Below are positions 56,457 to 64,000 of a DNA stretch of 64,000 nt, one piece after another; position 1 is the first letter of the stretch; each line of letters begins with the position of its first letter. Where the stretch lies: the NCBI RefSeq assembly GCF_025699295.1, contig NZ_JAILWB010000009.1, positions 1 through 64,000 of the forward strand, given 5' to 3'. Both the position numbers and the translations under genes were made by a program. This DNA comes from Hydrogenophaga sp. (GTDB lineage Bacteria; Pseudomonadota; Gammaproteobacteria; Burkholderiales; Burkholderiaceae_C). A model generated the notes under the pieces. That model did not search any database and was not told the DNA's origin. It worked only from the letters and a program-made list of their open reading frames with translations.

Positions 56457-57188
56457 TCAGCGCCGCAGCTGCGTGAAGGCCTCGAATTCCCAGCTGCGCA
56501 TCGCCAGCACCAGGGTGTAGCCCTCGCGGTCGTTGTCACCGAGCTTCTGGTCGGTCTGGTGCTGCTGCGCAAAGTCCTGCGCCACGCGCTGCAGGCGCTC
56601 CAGAAACGCCGGCGCCAGCGTGCGGCTGACCGAGCCATGCACCAGCATCACGCCCTCGCCACTGCCGTCGAAACCGCCCGCGAAATAGTCCAGCAGGGCG
56701 TGCTCGCGGAAGTAGTTCATCACCGGGCCGTGGGGGCGCCAGCGGAAGGTCTTGGCCAGCTTGAGCCGGTAGCGGTTGAGCGGGCGCAGCTCGATGATGC
56801 CGATGCGGTCGAGCTGCGCCAGGTACTTCACGCACTCGGCCTCGCTCAGGCGGTAGCGCGAGGTGATCTGCTCCAGCGTCCACTGGCTGAGCACGCAGAT
56901 GGCCACCAGCAGCAGCTTCTTGTCGGCCACCACCGCGCGTTCCTGCTCCTGCGTCATCTCGCGCAGCAGCGGCTGGGTGTCGGCCACGCGGCGCGCCAGA
57001 TCGGCAAAGTCCAGCTTGAGCGCGCGGCAGATCTCGTCCACCCGCGAGAGCGACATGTCGCCCCTGGCCAGCATGCGCTTGACGCTGGACTCCGCCATGC
57101 CCAGGGCCCGGGCCAGGTCGGCATAAGTCATCTGCGCGGACTTGAGTTCCTTCTTGAGCGCGAGGACGAGGTCGCTGGTGGTGCTCAT
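56457..57188 (-). CDS. XRE-family transcriptional regulator
   Basis: 243 residues. The N-terminal Cro/C1-type helix-turn-helix (about 18-65) reads MTYADLARALGMAESSVKRMLARGDMSLSRVDEICRALKLDFADLARRVAD. The C-terminal 170 residues are not a recognised sensor fold (LLVAICVLSQWTLEQITSRYRLSEAECVKYLAQLDRIGIIELRP resembles a winged helix, so it may bind DNA or oligomerise). It is divergent from the transporter-acyltransferase gene at 57329, a likely target. The ligand is unknown. Confidence 0.88.
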   Translation of the reverse strand: MSTTSDLVLALKKELKSAQMTYADLARALGMAESSVKRMLARGDMSLSRVDEICRALKLDFADLARRVADTQPLLREMTQEQERAVVADKKLLLVAICVLSQWTLEQITSRYRLSEAECVKYLAQLDRIGIIELRPLNRYRLKLAKTFRWRPHGPVMNYFREHALLDYFAGGFDGSGEGVMLVHGSVSRTLAPAFLERLQRVAQDFAQQHQTDQKLGDNDREGYTLVLAMRSWEFEAFTQLRR

Positions 57189-57328
57189 GGGTTGTCGGGT
57201 ATCGGCATGCGGTACCGTGGGTTCGGGGTGGCTCGACTGTATCGGAAGGGGAGACTTTCTGGCGGGGCACGCACCACACTGCGGCGTGCGGCAGAATCCG
57301 CCGCAACAACGCCACAGGAGGAGACTGC

Positions 57329-59287
57329 ATGAGCCACACCGCCACCACAGAGCCCGACGCGGCCGCCACGCCCGCTGCGTCTGCCCACGAAGGCGGGCAG
57401 TTCGCCTTGCTGGGCCAGCGCCGCTTCGCGCCGTTCTTCTGGACGCAGTTCCTCGGCGCGGCGAACGACAACCTGTTCAAGTTCGCCTTCACCGTGCTCG
57501 TCACCTACCAGCTGCAGGTGAGCTGGCTGCCCCCGGAGCTGGCCGGGCTGGTGATCGGCGCGCTGTTCATCCTGCCCTTCCTGCTGTTCTCCGCCACCAG
57601 CGGGCAGCTCGCCGACAAGCTGGACCGCCGCCTGCTGATCGTGTGGCTCAAGCGCGCGGAGGTGCTCATCATGGCGCTGGCGGCCTGGGCCTTCTTCGTG
57701 CAGAACATCCCGCTGCTGCTGGCCAGCATCTTCCTCATGGGCCTGCAGTCCACCGTGTTCGGGCCGGTCAAGTTCGCCTACCTGCCGCAGCACCTGAACG
57801 AGCGTGAGCTCACCGGCGGCAACGGCGTGGTGGAGATGGGCACCTTCGTGGCCATCCTGCTGGGCAACGTGGCCGGCGGACTGATCATCGCCGTGCCCGA
57901 GATCGGCGCGCACCATGTGGGCTTCACCTGCGTGGGCCTGGCGGTGCTGGGCCGGTGGACCGCCCACCACATTCCGGTGTCGCCGGCGATGGACCCGGGC
58001 CTGCGGATCAACTGGAACCCGGTCACCGAAACCTGGCGCAACCTCCGGCTCGCCTACGGCAACACGGTGGTGTTCCGCTCGGTGCTCGGCATCAGCTGGA
58101 TGTGGTTCTTCGGGGCCGTCTTCCTGAGCATGTTCCCGGCCTTCGCCAAGGACGTGCTGCACGGCGACGAGCAGGTGGCCTCGCTGCTGCTGGTGGTGTT
58201 CTCCGTCGGCATCGCCACCGGCTCGCTGCTGTGCGAGGTGCTCTCGCGCCGGCATGTGGAGATCGGCCTGGTGCCGCTGGGCGCGATCGGCATGAGCGTG
58301 TTTTCCATCGACCTGTTCTTCGCCACCCGCGGCCTGCCGCCCGCCAGCGGCCTGGGCCTGCAGGCCTTCGTGGCGGACGCGGCGCACTGGCGCGTGCTGG
58401 CCGACCTGGCCCTGCTCAGCCTGTTCGCAGGCCTGTACAGCGTGCCCATGTACGCGCTGATCCAGATGCGCAGCCAGCCCACGCACCGCGCGCGCATCAT
58501 CGCGGCCAACAACATCCTCAACGCGCTGTTCATGGTGGCCAGCGCGGTCATCGCGGGGGCTCTGCTCCAGGCCGGTTTCACCATTCCGCAGATGTTCCTG
58601 CTGGTGGGCCTGGCCAACGCGGTGGTGGCGTTCTACATCTTCATGCTGGTGCCCGAGTACCTGCTGCGCTTCATCGCCTGGGTGGCCTCGCGCTGCGTCT
58701 ACCGCTTCAAGGTCACGGGCGACGCGCACATCCCCACCGAGGGCGCGGCCGTGATCGTCTGCAACCACGTGAGTTTTGTCGACGCGGTGCTGCTCATGGC
58801 CGCCAGCCCGCGCCCGATCCGCTTCATCATGGACCACCGCATCTTCCGCGTGCCGGTGCTGGGCGCGCTGTTCCGCCTGGCCAAGGCCATTCCCGTGGCG
58901 CCGCAGAAGGAAGACCCGGCCGCCTACGAGGCCGCATTCGCCGCCGCCGCCGCGGTGCTGCGCGAAGGCGAGCTGCTGGCGATCTTCCCCGAGGGCGCCA
59001 TCACCGCCGACGGCACGCTGCAGCCCTTCAAGGGCGGCGTGATGAAGATCCTCGAACGCGCCGAAGCCGACGGCCTGCAGGTGCCGGTGATCCCGATGGC
59101 GCTGACCAACCTCTGGGGTTCGTTCTTCAGCCGGGTCGAGGTTCGCAACGGCGAGAAGACCGCGATGGTGCGGCCGTTCCGGCGCGGGCTGTTCAACCGG
59201 GTCGGGCTCAACGTGGGCGAGCCGCTGGCGCCGTCGGCGGTGACGCCGGATGCTCTGCACGGGCGGGTGGCGCAGTTGCTGCGTTGA
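57329..59287 (+). CDS. LplT-like MFS transporter fused to a PlsC-type acyltransferase
   Basis: 652 residues. The N-terminal MFS domain (about 25-440) opens FAPFFWTQFLGAANDNLFKFAFTVLV, typical of lysophospholipid transporter LplT. The C-terminal acyltransferase (about 450-650) has the catalytic NHVSFVD (His480, Asp485) and FPEGAI (from Phe553) motifs. In several bacteria a three-part protein adds an AMP-ligase domain (Aas); here the protein stops after PlsC. It should flip lysophospholipids inward and re-acylate them, or transport and acylate another lipid. It is divergent from the XRE regulator gene. Confidence 0.93.
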   Translation: MSHTATTEPDAAATPAASAHEGGQFALLGQRRFAPFFWTQFLGAANDNLFKFAFTVLVTYQLQVSWLPPELAGLVIGALFILPFLLFSATSGQLADKLDRRLLIVWLKRAEVLIMALAAWAFFVQNIPLLLASIFLMGLQSTVFGPVKFAYLPQHLNERELTGGNGVVEMGTFVAILLGNVAGGLIIAVPEIGAHHVGFTCVGLAVLGRWTAHHIPVSPAMDPGLRINWNPVTETWRNLRLAYGNTVVFRSVLGISWMWFFGAVFLSMFPAFAKDVLHGDEQVASLLLVVFSVGIATGSLLCEVLSRRHVEIGLVPLGAIGMSVFSIDLFFATRGLPPASGLGLQAFVADAAHWRVLADLALLSLFAGLYSVPMYALIQMRSQPTHRARIIAANNILNALFMVASAVIAGALLQAGFTIPQMFLLVGLANAVVAFYIFMLVPEYLLRFIAWVASRCVYRFKVTGDAHIPTEGAAVIVCNHVSFVDAVLLMAASPRPIRFIMDHRIFRVPVLGALFRLAKAIPVAPQKEDPAAYEAAFAAAAAVLREGELLAIFPEGAITADGTLQPFKGGVMKILERAEADGLQVPVIPMALTNLWGSFFSRVEVRNGEKTAMVRPFRRGLFNRVGLNVGEPLAPSAVTPDALHGRVAQLLR

Positions 59288-59315
59288 GCGCGCGCCGGGG
59301 CTTCCGCTCTGGCTT

Positions 59316-59338
59316 TAGGTATCATTTTTTGATACCTA
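59316..59338. promoter_or_regulatory. AT-rich perfect dyad upstream of the YiaA/B-like gene
   Basis: Nine-base perfect arms, TAGGTATCA and TGATACCTA, around TTTTT. It lies 28 bp after the acyltransferase stop and about 100 bp before the next start. With a T-rich loop and no T-run after it, it looks like an operator rather than a terminator. Confidence 0.5.
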
Positions 59339-59435
59339 TGAGACCCATCCTCGATACAGGTCCAGGTTTCTGGGTCTTTCGGCGCGGCCTGGGGCCACCA
59401 TCGCGGCTCCTCAACAACCCCGAAGGGTTTTGCAC

Positions 59436-59939
59436 ATGGCCTCGAACCGTTCTCCCCTCATCGTGATGCGCGACACCCGTGCCTGGCAGTTGCAGGTCTG
59501 GGTGTCGTTCGGTATCGCCGTCTTCCTGTGCGCCACCGGGCTGGCCTACCTGCCCGGGCAGGCGCTGGACCGCGCATTCATGGTGATGGGCTATGTGTTC
59601 TGTCTGTCCACGGTGTTCGTGCTCTCCAAGGCGGTGCGCGACGGCCAGAAGGCGTCGCTCGGCGGGGAGGCTGAAACGCCGATGTGGCGGCTGGTGGTCT
59701 GGGGTGGTTTCGCCGTCGCCATGGGCCTGACGGGCTGGGGCCTGCTGCGCATGGAGATCAACGACACCTACCGCGCCTACCTGGGCGTGAGCTGGCTCTA
59801 CCTGGTCACGTCGGCGTTCACGCTGGCCAAGACCCTGCGCGACCGCCACGAAGCCGACCTGAGCGAGGCCCAGGTGCGTGGCGAGATGCTGGGCCGCCAG
59901 CAGGCAATGCAGGAACGCGTTGCTGCCCAGGCCGAATGA
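59436..59939 (+). CDS. YiaA/YiaB-like inner-membrane protein
   Basis: 167 residues from the ATG at 59436 with GAAGGG upstream; a TTG at 59430 is an alternative. Four hydrophobic helices appear as two pairs (WVSFGIAVFLCATGLAYLP with MVMGYVFCLSTVFVLSKAVRD, then WGGFAVAMGLTGWGLLRM with YLGVSWLYLVTSAFTLAKTLRDRHE), the pattern of the YiaA/B two-helix domain repeated twice. The function is unknown. It begins a short run of membrane and secreted genes on the plus strand. Confidence 0.85.
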   Translation: MASNRSPLIVMRDTRAWQLQVWVSFGIAVFLCATGLAYLPGQALDRAFMVMGYVFCLSTVFVLSKAVRDGQKASLGGEAETPMWRLVVWGGFAVAMGLTGWGLLRMEINDTYRAYLGVSWLYLVTSAFTLAKTLRDRHEADLSEAQVRGEMLGRQQAMQERVAAQAE

Positions 59940-59983
59940 GCGCAGACCTCTTCCCTTCTGTCCCTTTCAAGTCGGAGTCATTC

Positions 59984-60439
59984 ATGAACACGTTCAAGTG
60001 GAAATCGGTGTCGCTCGTGGCCGGCCTGTGCCTGGCCCTGTCGGTGGCCAGCGCGCCCGCCAGGGCGCAAAGCGAGGCGTCGGCCGCCGTGTCCCTGCTG
60101 CCGGTGGCCTCCGTGGTGGCCACGGCCTCGGTGGGCGCGGCGGCGGTCAGCGCCGTGCCGGTGGCCTTGTCCACGGCCGGCGCGGTGCTGGTGGTGAAGG
60201 CGGTGGAGAGCACCGCGCGCGGCACGGTCTATGTGCTGGAGCGCGCCTCCGACGGCGCCCGCGCCAGCGTGGAGGTGGTCGGGCGCGCCGCGTCGGGTGT
60301 GGTGGTCGGTGTGGGCACGGTGGTGGCGGTGAGCGTCATCGGCACCGGCGTGCTGCTGTCGGCGGCGGGCGAGGTGCTGGCTTTCATCCCCAATGAGCTG
60401 GGCCGCGCCCTGCTGCACAACGAGCGGGTGACGCAATGA
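59984..60439 (+). CDS. Secreted Ala/Val-rich protein of unknown function
   Basis: 151 residues from the ATG at 59984, which has GGAG six bases before it; an in-frame ATG at 59936 overlapping the previous stop is possible but weaker. A signal peptide is clear (MNTFKWKSVSLVAGLCLALS with APARAQS at the cleavage region). The rest has long Ala/Val/Gly stretches that could be one or two membrane helices (SVVATASVGAAAVSAVPVALS, GVVVGVGTVVAVSVIGTGVLL) and ends EVLAFIPNELGRALLHNERVTQ. The start of the DUF2145 gene overlaps its stop by four bases. Confidence 0.75.
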   Translation: MNTFKWKSVSLVAGLCLALSVASAPARAQSEASAAVSLLPVASVVATASVGAAAVSAVPVALSTAGAVLVVKAVESTARGTVYVLERASDGARASVEVVGRAASGVVVGVGTVVAVSVIGTGVLLSAAGEVLAFIPNELGRALLHNERVTQ

Positions 60440-61239
60440 GCCGCGCGATGAAACGGATGGCTTGCGGCCTGGCCCTGGCGCTGGGGCTTCTGGGCGCCGC
60501 CCACGCCGGGCGCTCCTGCGAACAGAAGCCACTGACAGCCCAGGGCATCGAACAGGGCATGGCGCTGGCGCAGCGCACCGCGCAGGCGCTGGACGCCGAA
60601 CATGCCCGCAGCGGCGCGCGCGTGGTGGTGCTGGCGCGCGCCGGGCAGGACCTGAGCAAGTACCAGCTGCGCTACTCGCACCTGGGTTGGGCCTACAAGA
60701 CCGCCGAAGGGCCGTGGCGCGTGCTGCACAAGCTCAACCAGTGCGGCACGGCGACGGCAGACCTGTACCGGCAGGGGCTGGGCGAATTTTTCCTGGATGA
60801 CCTCTGGCGCCACGAGGCTGCGTGGGCGGTGCCGGCGCCGGCGCTGCAGGCGCCGCTGCTCGCGCTGCTGTCCGACCCGCGCCGTGCCGTGGCGCTGCAC
60901 GAGAAGCCGTACAACCTGGTGAGCTACCCCTGGAGCCAGCGCTACCAGCAGTCCAACCAGTGGGCAATCGAGACGCTGGCCATGGTGGCCGAGCCGGGCG
61001 TGACGACGCGCGAGCAGGCCCAGGCCTGGCTGCGCTTCAAGGCCTACCAGCCGACCACGCTGCGGCTCGGTGCGTTCACCCGGCTGGGCGCGCGTGCCGG
61101 CACCGCCAACGTGGCCTTCGACGATCACCCGAACGAGAAGCGATTCTCGGACCGCATCGAGACCGTGACGGTGGACTCGGTGTTTCACTGGTTCACGCGC
61201 AGCGGCATGGCGTCGGCGCCGCAGGCGCTGGCACTGTGA
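60436..61239 (+). CDS. DUF2145 family exported protein
   Basis: 267 residues. A signal peptide (MKRMACGLALALGLLGAAHAG) precedes a DUF2145 body: FSH-like RYSHLGWAYKTAEGPWRVLHKLNQCGTATADLYRQGLGEFFLDDLW, YNLVSYPWSQRYQQSNQWAIETLAM and a C-terminal DHPNEKRFSDRIETVTVDSVFHWF. Conserved His and Asn positions suggest an NlpC/P60-like hydrolase fold, but this is inferred. The start overlaps the preceding gene's stop (ATGA), so the pair are co-translated. Confidence 0.85.
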   Translation: MSRAMKRMACGLALALGLLGAAHAGRSCEQKPLTAQGIEQGMALAQRTAQALDAEHARSGARVVVLARAGQDLSKYQLRYSHLGWAYKTAEGPWRVLHKLNQCGTATADLYRQGLGEFFLDDLWRHEAAWAVPAPALQAPLLALLSDPRRAVALHEKPYNLVSYPWSQRYQQSNQWAIETLAMVAEPGVTTREQAQAWLRFKAYQPTTLRLGAFTRLGARAGTANVAFDDHPNEKRFSDRIETVTVDSVFHWFTRSGMASAPQALAL

Positions 61240-61285
61240 TCCGGCACCGTCTTTATTCGTTTCAATATTCCTGGAGGGCCTGAAC

Positions 61286-62350
61286 ATGGGCAAGGCATTG
61301 CGATGGTCGGAGAAATGGTTTCGCCGCGGGCTGTGGCTGGTGGCGTTCGTGTTCGCATGGTTCCTGGTGGGACTGGGCAGCACCATCGTGGGCGATCTGC
61401 CCCAGGTGGAACAGGAACGCACGCTTGACGACTTTCTGGACCCGCAGCGCGCGCCGCAGCTGCGGCAGACCATCGATGCCGCGCAGCGCGCGGCCCGGGA
61501 CGCGCAGGACGCGCTGGACCAGGCGCAGTTGCGCCACCGCACCGCGCAAGCCAACCACCGCGCCGCGCGCGACACCTTCAGCAACTGGCTGGCCACGCGC
61601 AACGCCACGCAGCGGCCCGAGCAGGACCCGGAACTGATCGAGCGCACGCGGCAACTGGAGGGCTACCGCGGCAGCGAGCGCGAGGCGCTTGCGGCGGTGG
61701 AGGCGCAACAGCAGGCGGCGCTCAACGCGCGGCAGGCGCAACAGCGCGCCCAGGCCGAGCTGGCGCAGATGCAGGAGGGCGCGCGCCAGTCGTTTGAGTC
61801 CGCCATGCGCGCGCAGGCGTTGCGCGTGTTCCTCTACCGCCTGGCGCTCACGCTGCCCTTGCTGGTGGCGGCGGGCTGGCTGTTCGCGAAACAGCGCAGG
61901 AGCACGTACTGGCCCTTCGTGTGGGGCTTCATCTTCTTCGCGCTGTTCGCGTTCTTCGTCGAGCTCGTGCCCTACCTGCCGAGCTACGGGGGCTACGTGC
62001 GCTACATCGTCGGCATCGTGATCACGGTGATCGGCGGGCGCTACGCGATCCAGGCGCTGCAGCGCTACCTGGAGCGCCAGCAACAGGCCGAAACCCTGCC
62101 CGACCGGCAGCGCCGCCAGGAACTGGACTACGACCTGGCGCAGACCCGTCTGGCCAAGGGCGTGTGCCCGGGCTGCGAGCGCACGGTGGACCTGAAGGAC
62201 CCGAAGAACGATTTCTGCCCGCACTGCGGGATGGGCCTGCACAACCGCTGCGGCGCCTGCCAGGCGCGCAAGAGCGCGTTCGCGCGCTACTGCTATGCGT
62301 GCGGCGAGCCCGCAGCTCGAACGGACGCTGCCGGGGCGCCAACGGTCTGA
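61286..62350 (+). CDS. Membrane protein with coiled coil and zinc-ribbon C-terminus
   Basis: 354 residues with a GGAGGG ribosome site. Layout: one transmembrane helix (about 15-35), a 120-residue Ala/Arg/Gln-rich coiled coil (about 65-185, probably periplasmic), three or four transmembrane helices (about 187-260), and a cytoplasmic tail with two zinc-ribbon Cys clusters (CPGC with CPHC, then CGAC with CYAC; about 290-345). It is an unknown family to me. The zinc ribbon suggests nucleic acid or protein contact. Gap from the DUF2145 gene is 46 bp, so co-transcription is likely. Confidence 0.8.
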   Translation: MGKALRWSEKWFRRGLWLVAFVFAWFLVGLGSTIVGDLPQVEQERTLDDFLDPQRAPQLRQTIDAAQRAARDAQDALDQAQLRHRTAQANHRAARDTFSNWLATRNATQRPEQDPELIERTRQLEGYRGSEREALAAVEAQQQAALNARQAQQRAQAELAQMQEGARQSFESAMRAQALRVFLYRLALTLPLLVAAGWLFAKQRRSTYWPFVWGFIFFALFAFFVELVPYLPSYGGYVRYIVGIVITVIGGRYAIQALQRYLERQQQAETLPDRQRRQELDYDLAQTRLAKGVCPGCERTVDLKDPKNDFCPHCGMGLHNRCGACQARKSAFARYCYACGEPAARTDAAGAPTV

Positions 62351-62453
62351 GCGCCGCTTTCTCTGAGGCGGGCGGGAACCATGGCGGGTGCGCCCCGCTC
62401 TACGATCTGCCTTCCGCAGAGAAGGCGCACCCTTCCCCATCTGCCATCACCCC

Positions 62454-64000
<1,547 letters not shown>

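Overview
The window is high-GC DNA (with a few AT-rich islands) that looks like a chromosomal segment of a betaproteobacterium of the order Burkholderiales, most likely family Comamonadaceae and possibly near Hydrogenophaga. This is inferred from a Bug-type solute-binding protein, the purE-purK-Sua5 gene order, uvrA lying beside an MFS gene and ssb, dispersed GC-rich intergenic repeats, and protein style. No rRNA, tRNA, CRISPR array, transposase or prophage was seen, so no species call is made.

Layout. 1-5.4 kb: two tandem PAS sensor kinases that share an identical 55-bp stretch, two hypothetical genes and a NarL-type regulator. 5.5-12.2 kb: ssb, a ClC chloride/proton antiporter, an MFS exporter and uvrA. 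12.2-14.7 kb: a minus-strand envelope operon (DUF4382 lipoprotein, RcnB-like protein, MipA/OmpV porin). 14.9-23.3 kb: a CYTH-CHAD protein, two glutathione S-transferases, a DUF1800/DUF1501 pair, pyrF and an EamA permease. 23.3-32.4 kb: housekeeping genes (type-4 uracil-DNA glycosylase, rimI, tsaB, dacB, a SemiSWEET, Sua5, purK, purE, a CnoX-like thioredoxin, purC). 32.4-36.3 kb: a Bug protein, an acyl-CoA ligase and a divergent IclR regulator with two matching 17-bp palindromes between them. 36.4-40.4 kb: class II aldolase, a PAP2 phosphatase, a decayed DUF481 gene and pyruvate kinase.

40.6-55.1 kb is the most interesting part. A soluble multi-PAS histidine kinase, two CHASE3/HisKA_3 kinases and a stand-alone receiver, two BON proteins, a CsbD protein, a NarL-type regulator, a DUF1328 membrane peptide and a degenerate receiver lead directly into the three-gene operon for the osmoprotectant N-acetylglutaminylglutamine amide (NAGGN). 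That operon has a near-consensus sigma-70 promoter and a leader of about 250 nt. A short motif (TGTAGG, twice extended to TCACTGTAGG) recurs in the promoter regions of the signalling and stress genes. I read the region as an envelope/osmotic stress island with its own two-component control; the functional link is inference.

55.1-64 kb: an MFS exporter, an XRE regulator, a transporter-acyltransferase fusion of the LplT-PlsC type, a run of small membrane or secreted proteins of unknown function behind an AT-rich dyad, a DODA-type dioxygenase, and the 3' part of tgt cut by the right edge.
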